NCBI RefSeq assembly: GCF_001294335.1
Contig: NZ_LGKG01000141.1
Location: 1 to 64,000, forward strand
Source: Streptomyces chattanoogensis
GTDB lineage: Bacteria > Actinomycetota > Actinomycetes > Streptomycetales > Streptomycetaceae
DNA: 64,000 bases
Reading direction: 5' to 3'
How positions within the stretch are numbered: the first letter of the stretch is position 1; every line of letters begins with the position of its first letter. Below are positions 7,299 to 14,766 of this stretch, piece by piece. The notes beneath the pieces are model-generated. The model ran no database searches, had not been told where the DNA came from, and worked only from the letters and a program-made list of their open reading frames with translations. The translations under genes and the position numbers were made by a program.

Positions 7299-8492
7299 CT
7301 ATCTCGACGAGTCACCGCCGTCGATGCCCAGTCCGGGAAGCAGCCCGGGCAGCAGCGGCGGGAGGGTGACATCGGGGTGGTCGGGCGCGCGGTGGCCGGT
7401 GTGCGGGCTGGGGCTGTCGCCCTTGGCGGGCGGGTCGAGCAGACCGCCCGTGTTGCCGCCGAGCAGGCCTTCGTCCTCGGGCGGTGAGGCCGACGGACGC
7501 GGTGTGTGCGGACCGCCGCGGTGCTTGCCGGAGGAGGGCTTGCCGGACGGCTCGGCCCGGTCGCCGCGGCCGGACCCGGTGTCCGGGGCGGCGGGCGCGC
7601 GGTGGCGGGGACGCCTGGCGTCCGGGGTCTGCGGCAGCAGCTTGCGCAGCGGACCGACCTCTTCGTCTATGGCGTCGAAGACCGAGCTCACCTTGTCGCG
7701 GACGTCCGTGAGCTGTACGGGGAGCCTGTCGCGCAGCTGCGTCCAGGTACCGCGGTGGGACTGGGCGAAGGAGTCCAGCGCCTGGATGGGGCCGAGCGAG
7801 CCGTCGTGGGTGTACGCCTGGTGCAGCAGGTGGTGGCCCTGGCGTGCGTCGTGCGTGACGCCGTCCAGGGCCTTGCGGACCTCGCCGAGCGATTCATGGT
7901 CGAGGTCGGCGACCCGGCCGCGCTCCATCAGACGACGGGCCTCCATCATGCGCGTGGCGGCCTGGTCGAGATAGAGCCGCCCGCGGTCGGAGTCGTTGTC
8001 GGTCATGCCCAGCTTGAGGTCCTCCATGCCGCGCTTGAGGCCGTAGAGGGAGTCGCCGGGCAGGGCGTCGGAGCTGGCCGCGGCGACGCCGCTGAACGCC
8101 CCGGCGGCGACACCGACCGTCAGCCCGCCCGCGGCCAGCCCCTTGGAGAGCCGGGAGCGGGGGCGCAGCCGGCCGAGCGACTTGGCGGCGCGGTGGCTGC
8201 GCTTGGGTGTGCGCTGCTCGGGCACCCTGACGTCGTCGGACGGGGCGCCTTCGGCGAAGGCGGCCTCCATCGCGGCGACGAGCTGGGCACGCTGGACAGT
8301 CTTGACCTCGGCGGCCATCTCCGGCCTCGGGAGCCCCCCGAGGCCGTCGGCGACTGCCAACAGCCGTGCTTCTTCCGGCGCTTGCGCCGCACTGCCGACC
8401 TGGTCCTCGGCCGCCTCGCCCTGGAGGACCCGCTCCTCCAGGGCCTGGGCGAAGGCGTTGGCCCGCCGGTGCGCCGAGACATTCGCGATCAC
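7299..8492 (-). CDS. rsbN: Anti-sigma factor RsbN (DUF5667-type)
   Basis: A 397-residue protein encoded directly downstream of bldN, the position of rsbN in Streptomyces, whose product holds sigma-BldN at the membrane and restrains the chaplin/rodlin programme. The N-terminal ~110 residues are the presumed cytoplasmic sigma-binding part. One hydrophobic segment (GLAAGGLTVGVAAGAFSGVA) spans the membrane near residue 120. The extracytoplasmic part opens with the DUF5667-like ALPGDSLYGLKRGMEDLKLG and ends in a Pro/Gly/Arg-rich tail. I chose the GTG at 8492 because AGGAGGTG lies six bases before it; the GTG at 8501 falls inside that Shine-Dalgarno. A sigma-BldN-type promoter lies ~150 bases upstream, implying feedback control. 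Confidence 0.88.
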   Translation of the reverse strand: MIANVSAHRRANAFAQALEERVLQGEAAEDQVGSAAQAPEEARLLAVADGLGGLPRPEMAAEVKTVQRAQLVAAMEAAFAEGAPSDDVRVPEQRTPKRSHRAAKSLGRLRPRSRLSKGLAAGGLTVGVAAGAFSGVAAASSDALPGDSLYGLKRGMEDLKLGMTDNDSDRGRLYLDQAATRMMEARRLMERGRVADLDHESLGEVRKALDGVTHDARQGHHLLHQAYTHDGSLGPIQALDSFAQSHRGTWTQLRDRLPVQLTDVRDKVSSVFDAIDEEVGPLRKLLPQTPDARRPRHRAPAAPDTGSGRGDRAEPSGKPSSGKHRGGPHTPRPSASPPEDEGLLGGNTGGLLDPPAKGDSPSPHTGHRAPDHPDVTLPPLLPGLLPGLGIDGGDSSR

Positions 8493-8639
8493 CTGCGGCA
8501 CCTCCTCTCGTCATCCCGCTCGACTCCCCGGACTGGCTTGACTGGCCAGACGGACCGGACGGTTGCACCGTACTTCGCAACCACTCGAAAGAGTGAGAGG
8601 CGGCGGGCATGGCGTGACCGAATGGAGCCTGCATTCCGC

Positions 8640-8668
8640 ACAACGAGCGCCGCGGCACTCGGGTTACG
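8640..8668 (-). promoter_or_regulatory. Sigma-BldN-type promoter of rsbN
   Basis: On the minus strand CGTAAC (8668-8663) is followed after 17 bases by CGTTGT (8645-8640). The published sigma-BldN consensus, as I recall it from bldM p1, is CGTAAC and CGTTGA. The -10 lies 147 bases before the rsbN GTG, inside the bldN-rsbN gap, so the anti-sigma gene is probably activated by its own target sigma factor. Confidence 0.65.
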
Positions 8669-8780
8669 CGCTCACGATGATCTGACCGACCGGGCACGGG
8701 CGGTCACGAAGCGTAAGTGCGGTACGGCGTGGAGGAGTTGGCGAATTCGGCGGGGGCGGGGGGTGGTCGGTGGCGTCGGG

Positions 8781-9566
8781 TCAGCGGGCGTCTTCGGGGA
8801 GGAGCCGCGCCAGGGTGCGCACGGCGCGGTACTGGAGGGTCTTGATCGCGCCCTCGTTCTTTCCCATGACGCGGGCGGTCTCGGCGACAGACAGGCCCTG
8901 CAGGAACCGGAGTGTGACGCATTCCTGCTGCTGGGGGTTGAGCTTGCGGACCGCCTCCAGCAGGGCGGCGTTGGAGAGGGACTCGAGGACCGAGTCCTCG
9001 GGGCTGCGCTCGACCTCGTTGGCGTCGAGCATCTCTCCGGTGGTGACTTCCAGGCGGAACCGGGAGGACTTGAAGTGGTCGGCGACGAGATTGCGGGCGA
9101 TGGTCACCAGCCAGGCGCCGAAGTCGCGGCCCTGCCAGGTGAAGGTGCCGATACGGCGCAGGGCGCGCAGAAAGGTCTCGCTGGTGAGGTCCTCGGCCGT
9201 GGCCCGGCCGCCCACGCGGTAGTAGATATAGCGGTAGACCGTGTCGGCGTACTGGTCGTAGAGGCGGCCGAAGGCGTCGGCCTCGCCGGCCTGGGCGCGT
9301 TCGACGAGATCCATCATGCGACGGCTGTCGCTGTCGGCGGGACGACGGGCGGTGGTCGTGCCGGCGCCCGAGCGGCGGGTTCTGCCGGCGGCCTTGGCGA
9401 CCGCAGCACTCCCGTCGGCCAGGGCATAGCAGGGGCCGGCAGCGGGGACGGCTGAGGCGAATGCGGGGACGGCGTACGCGGTGGGGACGAAACTGCGCAG
9501 GTGGTCGACGAGCGTCGTACGCAGCGTAGCCAGGCCCGAGGCGTCAACCCCGACGTGTGGGTACAC
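8781..9566 (-). CDS. bldN: ECF sigma factor BldN
   Basis: A 261-residue ECF sigma factor required for aerial mycelium formation in Streptomyces. The N-terminal ~85 residues, starting MYPHVGVDASGLATLR, are the unusual extension found in BldN, known to be removed by proteolysis in S. coelicolor. Region 2 runs from about residue 87 (DLVERAQAGEADAFGRLYDQ, then AEDLTSETFLRALRRI), and region 4 includes RKLNPQQQECVTLRF and the recognition helix SVAETARVMGKNEGAIKTLQ. The start is GTG with GGGAG nearby. Downstream lies rsbN. The upstream gap of more than 330 bases is large and contains a 10-bp inverted repeat. BldD repression is known for bldN in other species. Confidence 0.95.
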   Translation of the reverse strand: MYPHVGVDASGLATLRTTLVDHLRSFVPTAYAVPAFASAVPAAGPCYALADGSAAVAKAAGRTRRSGAGTTTARRPADSDSRRMMDLVERAQAGEADAFGRLYDQYADTVYRYIYYRVGGRATAEDLTSETFLRALRRIGTFTWQGRDFGAWLVTIARNLVADHFKSSRFRLEVTTGEMLDANEVERSPEDSVLESLSNAALLEAVRKLNPQQQECVTLRFLQGLSVAETARVMGKNEGAIKTLQYRAVRTLARLLPEDAR

Positions 9567-9897
9567 GGGACTCCCAGAGGCAGAGCTTCCATCACGTGCA
9601 GTGCGGGACCGTTCACTCGTCGTAGGGACGTGTGGGTTCCGGATTGCGTCTGAGGAGAATAACGCTTCGTACAGGCAGCGCTACACCCAGTTGCTCAAAT
9701 CATCGATTACTTACGGTCCGTGCCGGGTTGGTGGCAGATCAAGTATCGAATATTGAGCAACTATTGATCGGAAGGCAACGCAATCTGCCTGGTTGGAGGG
9801 CGTGTTGTGGTTGACCGCCAGCAACGGGACTGACGGGGCAGCGGTGGGGGTAGGCAGCACGGATGGCCCGCCGTGCTGCCTTGATGATCAAGCCTGG
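9567..9897. other. Upstream region of bldN (331 bp, no gene)
   Basis: This gap separates bldN from the HAD-IB gene, both on the minus strand, so it holds the bldN promoter and the end of the HAD-IB transcript. It is clearly AT-richer between 9690 and 9780 than its surroundings. It contains the inverted repeat at 9689-9762 and one BldD-like half-site (AGTGA on the minus strand, 9617-9613) without a convincing partner. No coding sequence is seen. Confidence 0.7.
9689..9762. promoter_or_regulatory. Widely spaced inverted repeat upstream of bldN
   Basis: AGTTGCTCAA (9689-9698) is exactly inverted as TTGAGCAACT (9753-9762), with 54 bases between. Both arms lie in the AT-rich part of the bldN upstream region, about 125 and 190 bases from the start codon. 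Paired sites of this kind can bind a looping or dimeric regulator; which one is unknown. Confidence 0.45.
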
Positions 9898-10827
9898 TCA
9901 GCGGCGGCGGCGCTGGAGCGCGACCGCGGCGGCGGCGCCGCCCGCGAGGGCGCCCACACCGGCGGCGGCCGGGATGCCGATCTTGACGGCCTTGCGTCCC
10001 GTTCGGTAGTCGCGCAGCCGCCAGCCCTGTTCCTTGGCGTGCTTGCGCAGCCGGCTGTCGGGGTTGATCGCGTACGGGTGCCCGACGAGCGAGAGCATCG
10101 GGATGTCGTTGGACGAGTCGCTGTAGGCGGCGCAGTGCGACAGGTCCAGGCCCTCGGCGGCGGCGAGCGCGCGGACCGCCTCGGCCTTGGCCGGGCCGTG
10201 CAGCGGCTCGCCCACCAATTTGCCCGTGTAGACGCCGCCGACGGACTCGGCGACGGTGCCCAGGGCGCCCGTCAGGCCCAGCCGGCGGGCGATGATCGTC
10301 GCGGTCTCGACGGGCGCGGCGGTCACCAGCCAGACCTTCTGGCCGGCGTCCAGGTGCGCCTGGGCGAGGGCGCGGGTGCCCGGCCAGACGCGCTCGGCCA
10401 TGTACTCGTCGTAGATCTCCTCGCCGATGGACATCAACTCGGCGACGCGGTGGCCCTGGACGATGGACAGCGCGCTGTTGCGGACGTCCGCCATGTGCTC
10501 GGGGTTCTCCGAACCGGCCAGCCGGAAGTAGATCTGCTGCCAGGCGAAGCGGGCGAGATCGCGCTTGTGGAAGAAGTGCCGCTTGTACAGGCCGCGGCCG
10601 AAGTGGAAGAGGGCGGCGCCCTGCATCACGGTGTTGTCGAGGTCGAAGAAGGCGGCGGCGGTGTCGTCCCCGGGGACCGGAAACTCCGGCTCCTCCGGGA
10701 TCTGCTCGGGCTCGGGCGCTTCCTGGGAGGACTTGCGGGCAGCCTCGGCCGCGGCCTCGCCGGCCAGCACGCTGCGGGCCGTGGCGGGTCGTCTGCGGCG
10801 GGTGAACCATTGGGGAGCGGGCGCCAT
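9898..10827 (-). CDS. HAD-IB family phosphatase (SerB/CicA-like)
   Basis: A 309-residue HAD subfamily IB hydrolase. After a ~55-residue charged and Ala/Pro-rich N-terminus, motif I reads [15 protein letters not shown], motif II is in [11 protein letters not shown], and motif IV is [20 protein letters not shown] short C-terminal hydrophobic stretch ([22 protein letters not shown]) followed by an Arg cluster could anchor the protein to the membrane. The position between bldN and the rex operon is conserved in Streptomyces. The substrate is unknown; relatives act on phosphoserine or lysophospholipids. Confidence 0.87.
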   Translation of the reverse strand: MAPAPQWFTRRRRPATARSVLAGEAAAEAARKSSQEAPEPEQIPEEPEFPVPGDDTAAAFFDLDNTVMQGAALFHFGRGLYKRHFFHKRDLARFAWQQIYFRLAGSENPEHMADVRNSALSIVQGHRVAELMSIGEEIYDEYMAERVWPGTRALAQAHLDAGQKVWLVTAAPVETATIIARRLGLTGALGTVAESVGGVYTGKLVGEPLHGPAKAEAVRALAAAEGLDLSHCAAYSDSSNDIPMLSLVGHPYAINPDSRLRKHAKEQGWRLRDYRTGRKAVKIGIPAAAGVGALAGGAAAAVALQRRRR

Positions 10828-10939
10828 GACGGTAGCGTAGCCAGTTTGTTCGGTGCGACTGGTTACGGGCGCGTGTCCGGGAGGCCGGGGGCGATAAAAG
10901 GTTCGGTAAGGGCCGTCCGTACGGGGGGCCGTCCGGGGT

Positions 10940-11218
10940 TCAGGCGCCCAGTGCCGTCCGCAGCCGCTTGGGGTCGACGCGCCAGAAGTCGTGCTGTTTT
11001 CCGTCCACCAGGACGACCGGGATCTGCTCCCAGTACTTGCGGTGCAGCTCGGCGTCCTCGGTGATGTCCTTCTTCTCCCACGACGCGCCCGTCTCGGCGC
11101 AGACCTTCTCGATCACGGCCTGGGCGTCGTCGCACAGATGGCAGCCGGGCTTGCCGATGAGGGTGACCATCGCGTCGGCGGGGTTCTTGCGGGAGTTGCG
11201 GCTGAACAAGGGGGCCAT
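10940..11218 (-). CDS. Glutaredoxin-like (DUF836) thiol protein
   Basis: A 92-residue thioredoxin-fold protein. The active site is [11 protein letters not shown] near residue 26, a CxxC of the glutaredoxin-like DUF836 family, and the cis-Pro loop is [10 protein letters not shown]. It is a likely cytoplasmic thiol-disulfide protein. It is transcribed away from rex, which senses NADH redox state; the pairing of redox genes is conserved in Streptomyces but no direct link is established. Confidence 0.88.
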   Translation of the reverse strand: MAPLFSRNSRKNPADAMVTLIGKPGCHLCDDAQAVIEKVCAETGASWEKKDITEDAELHRKYWEQIPVVLVDGKQHDFWRVDPKRLRTALGA

Positions 11219-11455
11219 GCAGCCATTGTGCCGGGTCGGCGCGGTGCTCCGGGGGTGGCGGTTCGCTTACCATCGGTGGGCGATTTGTAGGTTTCCGGGG
11301 GCATGGCGGCAAGGAGTGAGGGCCTGTGCTCCCCTCGGCGCTCCTGCGATACCAGTGGGACGCGGGTGAACGGTGTGACGTAGGAGTTGGTTCCGCGCAC
11401 ACCGGGAAAAGCCGCGTGACCCCGGTCACTTTGGGCGGACAAAGCGGACACTATC

Positions 11456-11475
11456 TTTGTGCACGCGTTCACAAA
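11456..11475. promoter_or_regulatory. Rex operator (ROP) of the rex-hem operon
   Basis: TTTGTGCACGCGTTCACAAA contains the Rex consensus TGTGAACGCGTTCACA with one change in the left half. It lies 75 bases before the rex GTG and just after a plausible -10 (TATCTT, 11452-11458), so Rex binding would block initiation. Rex releases DNA when NADH rises, which would turn on rex and haem synthesis under low respiration. Confidence 0.93.
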
Positions 11476-11550
11476 GGCATAGCCTGCGAGAGACAGGGCG
11501 GTCGGGTTCCATGCCGGCGCCCGCAGCCCCGCTCTACCCGCAGGAGCACC

Positions 11551-12345
11551 GTGGCAACTGGCCGAACTCACCGACCGGCGACCCGAAGCCGAGGGATTCC
11601 CGAGGCCACCGTCGCCCGGCTTCCGCTGTATCTGCGTGCACTGACCGCGCTCTCCGAGCGCTCGGTTCCCACGGTCTCCTCCGAGGAGCTCGCGGCCGCG
11701 GCGGGGGTCAACTCCGCCAAGCTGCGCAAGGACTTCTCCTACCTCGGTTCGTACGGCACCCGCGGTGTCGGCTACGACGTGGAGTACCTCGTCTACCAGA
11801 TCTCGCGGGAACTCGGCCTGACCCAGGACTGGCCCGTGGTCATCGTCGGTATCGGTAACCTCGGCGCCGCCCTCGCCAACTACGGCGGCTTCGCCTCCCG
11901 CGGCTTCCGCGTCGCCGCGCTGATCGACGCCGACCCGGCCATGGCCGGCAAGCCCGTCGCCGGCATCGCGGTCCAGCACACCGACGAGCTGGAGCACATC
12001 ATCGAGAGCAATGGCGTCTCCATCGGCGTCATCGCCACCCCGGCCGGGGCCGCCCAGCAGGTCTGTGACCGCCTGGTCGCCGCCGGTGTCACCTCGATCC
12101 TCAACTTCGCGCCGACCGTACTGACCGTCCCGGACGGCGTGGACGTACGCAAGGTCGACCTGTCGATAGAGCTGCAGATCCTCGCCTTCCACGAGCAGCG
12201 CAAGGCGGGCGAGGAAGGCGGCGCCGAAGCCGGCCACGAAGCCGGTCACGAGAGCGCCCCGCCGGCCGAGGTGACACGCGCCGCGGCCGCCGCGGCCGAC
12301 CGCAAGGGACCTGACGGGGACGTTCCCGCCGTGATGCCGGCATGA
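11551..12345 (+). CDS. rex: Redox-sensing transcriptional repressor Rex
   Basis: A 264-residue repressor that senses the NADH/NAD+ ratio. The N-terminal winged-helix domain includes RLPLYLRALTALSER and the recognition region AAAGVNSAKLRKDFSYLGSY; the C-terminal Rossmann domain begins VVIVGIGNLGAALANYGG and ends in the domain-swapped helix IELQILAFHEQR. The C-terminus carries an extra Ala/Glu/Gly-rich tail. The GTG at 11551 follows CAGGAG and gives the standard N-terminus; the frame stays open upstream to 11326 across the operator. The Rex operator lies at 11456. The stop overlaps a 26-codon mini-ORF that bridges to hemA. Confidence 0.95.
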   Translation: MATGRTHRPATRSRGIPEATVARLPLYLRALTALSERSVPTVSSEELAAAAGVNSAKLRKDFSYLGSYGTRGVGYDVEYLVYQISRELGLTQDWPVVIVGIGNLGAALANYGGFASRGFRVAALIDADPAMAGKPVAGIAVQHTDELEHIIESNGVSIGVIATPAGAAQQVCDRLVAAGVTSILNFAPTVLTVPDGVDVRKVDLSIELQILAFHEQRKAGEEGGAEAGHEAGHESAPPAEVTRAAAAAADRKGPDGDVPAVMPA

Positions 12346-12422
12346 GCGAGCGCAGCGAGCGAATCATCGAAAGGTGCGTCACAGGCGCAGGCTGTGCCTC
12401 GCGAAGCGAGGTGCAAGCATGA
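12342..12422 (+). CDS. 26-codon coupling mini-ORF between rex and hemA
   Basis: An open frame starts with ATG at 12342, overlapping the rex stop as ATGA, and ends with TGA at 12420-12422, overlapping the hemA ATG as ATGA. The peptide begins MSERSERIIERC and ends SRSEVQA. The DNA is repetitive: GCGAGC-GCA-GCGAGC near the start, then the hairpins CACAG-n7-CTGTG and CCTCGC-GAA-GCGAGG. The start sequence resembles a short repeat I associate with many actinomycete genomes. It may serve only to carry ribosomes from rex to hemA; whether the peptide matters is unknown. Confidence 0.45.
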   Translation: MSERSERIIERCVTGAGCASRSEVQA

Positions 12423-13792
12423 GTCTTCTCGTCGTCGGGCTGAGTCACCGCAGTGCGCCGGTGAGCGTGCTGGAGCGGGCCGCGCTGGCGCCCGAGGTGC
12501 GCGGCAAGCTGCTGCAGGACGCCGTGTCGGCCGAGCCGGCCACCGAGTCCGCGGTGCTCTCCACCTGCAACCGCATCGAGCTCTACGCCGACGTGGACAA
12601 GTTCCACGCCGGTGTCGCCGAGCTGTCCACCCTCCTGGCGCGCCACGGCGGCGCCGCCCTGGAGGAGCTCACCCCTTATCTCTACGTCCACTACGAGGAC
12701 CGCGCCGTCCACCACCTCTTCTCGGTGGCCTGCGGCCTGGACTCGATGGTGATCGGCGAGGGCCAGATCCTCGGCCAGATCAAGGACGCGCTCGCCGTCG
12801 CCCAGGAGCAGCACACGGCGGGGCGGCTGCTCAACGACCTCTTCCAGCAGGCGCTGCGGGTCGGCAAGCGCGCCCACAGTGAGACCGGCATCGACAAGGC
12901 CGGCCAGTCGCTGGTCACCTTCGGACTGGAGCAGCTCGCCGGGTCCGCCGACGTCGAGAAGTGGGCCGGCGGCAAGCGGGCCCTGGTGATCGGCGCCGGC
13001 TCGATGTCCTCGCTGGCCGCGACCACCCTCGTACGGGCCGGCGTGGCGGAACTGGCGGTCGCCAACCGTACGGTGGAGCGCGCCGAGCGGCTCGTGCAGA
13101 TCCTCACCGAGCCCGGCGGCCCTGGGGCAACGGGCGGGCTGACCGCCCGCGCCGTGCCGATGGACGCCGTGGCCGCGGAGCTGGCGGGCGCCGATGTGGT
13201 CGTCTCCTGTACGGGCGCGGCCGGGCTGGTGCTGGGCGCCGACGCCGTGGCCGCCGCGCTGGCCGGCCGCCCCGACGGCCTGGCGCTGCTCGACCTCGCC
13301 ATGCCCCGCGACATCGACGCCGCGGTCCACCGGATCGAGGGCGCGCACCTCGTCGACATCGAGACGCTGGCCGACGCTTCCGCCGACGCACCGATGGCGG
13401 CCGATGTGGACAAGGTGCGCGGCATCGTCTCCGCCGAGGTCGCGGCCTTCGGCGCCGCCCAGCGCGCCGCCCACATCACCCCCACCGTGGTCGCCCTGCG
13501 CACCATGGCCGCGGACGTCGTCACCAGCGAGATCGCCCGGCTCGACGGCCGCCTCCCCGACCTGGACGACAAGCAGCGCGCCGAGATCACCCAGACCGTG
13601 CGCCGCGTCGTCGACAAACTCCTGCACGCGCCCACCGTGCGGGTCAAGCAGCTCGCCAGCGAGCCCGGCGGGGCCGGGTACGCGGACGCGCTGCGCGAAC
13701 TCTTCGATCTCGACCCGCAGACGGTTGCCGCCGTCAGCCGGGCCGACACGCGCGCCGACAGGCACGATGCAGCACGGGAGCGCACATCATGA
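12419..13792 (+). CDS. hemA: Glutamyl-tRNA reductase
   Basis: A 457-residue enzyme that reduces glutamyl-tRNA(Glu) to glutamate-1-semialdehyde with NADPH, the first committed step of C5-pathway tetrapyrrole synthesis. The N-terminal catalytic domain has LLVVGLSHRSAPVSVLER and the nucleophilic Cys in VLSTCNRIELYADV; GEGQILGQIKDA follows; the NADPH domain begins ALVIGAGSMSSLAATTL; a helical dimerisation domain ends the protein. ATG 12419 matches the family N-terminus (MSLLVVGLSHRS) although no clear Shine-Dalgarno precedes it; translation may depend on coupling through the mini-ORF. The stop overlaps the hemC ATG. Confidence 0.95.
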   Translation: MSLLVVGLSHRSAPVSVLERAALAPEVRGKLLQDAVSAEPATESAVLSTCNRIELYADVDKFHAGVAELSTLLARHGGAALEELTPYLYVHYEDRAVHHLFSVACGLDSMVIGEGQILGQIKDALAVAQEQHTAGRLLNDLFQQALRVGKRAHSETGIDKAGQSLVTFGLEQLAGSADVEKWAGGKRALVIGAGSMSSLAATTLVRAGVAELAVANRTVERAERLVQILTEPGGPGATGGLTARAVPMDAVAAELAGADVVVSCTGAAGLVLGADAVAAALAGRPDGLALLDLAMPRDIDAAVHRIEGAHLVDIETLADASADAPMAADVDKVRGIVSAEVAAFGAAQRAAHITPTVVALRTMAADVVTSEIARLDGRLPDLDDKQRAEITQTVRRVVDKLLHAPTVRVKQLASEPGGAGYADALRELFDLDPQTVAAVSRADTRADRHDAARERTS

Positions 13793-14766
13793 CCGACACC
13801 ACTACCAGGGCCCTGCGGCTGGGCACCCGCCGCAGCAAGCTCGCCATGGCCCAGTCCGGGCAGATCGCCGAGGCGGTCCGCGAGCTGACCGGCCGTCCCG
13901 TCGAGCTGGTGGAGATCACCACGTACGGTGACACCTCCCGCGAGCACCTCGCGCAGATCGGCGGCACGGGCGTGTTCGTGACCGCGCTGCGCGACGCACT
14001 CCTGCGCGACGAGGTCGACTTCGCCGTCCACTCGCTCAAGGACCTGCCCACCACGCAGCCCGAGGACCTGGTCCTGGCCGCGATCCCCGTACGGGAGGAC
14101 CCCCGTGACGCGCTGATCGCCCGGGACGGCCTCACCTTCGAACAGCTTGCCGACGGCGCGCGCATAGGCACCGGCTCGCCCCGCAGAATGGCGCAGCTCA
14201 ACGCCTGGGCCCGGACGCTCGGCAAGCGCATCGAGACCGTACCGATCCGCGGGAACATCGACACCCGCATCGGCTTCGTCGAGAACGGCGAGCTGGATGC
14301 GGTCGTCCTGGCCGCCGCCGGGCTCACCCGGATCGGCCGGATCGACGAGGCGACGCAGCTGCTGTCGCCCGACGTGGTTTTGCCCGCCCCCGGCCAGGGG
14401 GCACTGGCGATCGAGTGCGCCGCGGTCAACGCGGACCTCGCCGCCAAGCTTGCCGAGCTCGACGACCCGGACACCCGGGCCGCCGTGACCGCCGAGCGTT
14501 CCCTGCTCGCCGCCCTGGAGGCCGGCTGCTCCGCACCCGTGGGAGCGCTGGCCGACCTGCAGGCTGACGAGCAGGCTGTCACCGAATTGCATCTGCGCGG
14601 TGTCGTCGGCACGACCGACGGCAGCACGCTGGTGCACTTGTCCACCACCGGGCACGCACCCGCCTCTCCCGACGATGTCTCGACCCCGCAGGATCTGGGT
14701 CGGGAGCTCGCCGCCGAGATGCTCGCAAAGGGTGCGGCCGGTCTTATGGGGGAGCGAGCACTTTGA
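13789..14766 (+). CDS. hemC: Hydroxymethylbilane synthase (porphobilinogen deaminase)
   Basis: A 325-residue enzyme that joins four porphobilinogens into hydroxymethylbilane. Visible signatures are LRLGTRRSKLAMAQSGQIAE at the N-terminus, HSLKDLPT near residue 84, GTGSPRRMAQL and IRGNIDTRI in the substrate-binding arginine region, and the dipyrromethane-cofactor Cys in LEAGCSAPVGA near residue 245. The start overlaps the hemA stop as ATGA and the stop overlaps the next gene, so the whole cluster is translationally coupled. Confidence 0.96.
   Translation: MTDTTTRALRLGTRRSKLAMAQSGQIAEAVRELTGRPVELVEITTYGDTSREHLAQIGGTGVFVTALRDALLRDEVDFAVHSLKDLPTTQPEDLVLAAIPVREDPRDALIARDGLTFEQLADGARIGTGSPRRMAQLNAWARTLGKRIETVPIRGNIDTRIGFVENGELDAVVLAAAGLTRIGRIDEATQLLSPDVVLPAPGQGALAIECAAVNADLAAKLAELDDPDTRAAVTAERSLLAALEAGCSAPVGALADLQADEQAVTELHLRGVVGTTDGSTLVHLSTTGHAPASPDDVSTPQDLGRELAAEMLAKGAAGLMGERAL

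Noticed and set aside
8499..8501. GTG at 8501 as rsbN start
   Set aside because: It lies inside the AGGAGGTG ribosome-binding site that serves the GTG at 8492.
7506..9455. Plus-strand 649-codon frame across rsbN and bldN
   Set aside because: It covers two oppositely oriented, well-identified genes and the gap between them; no protein features are seen.
9600..9620. BldD box upstream of bldN
   Set aside because: Only one AGTGA half-site is clear; no TCACC partner at a suitable spacing was found, so it is mentioned only in the region description.
9793..11064. Plus-strand 423-codon frame opposite the HAD-IB and glutaredoxin-like genes
   Set aside because: The sequence is Gly/Asp/Val/Arg-rich with no fold and lies antisense to two recognised families.
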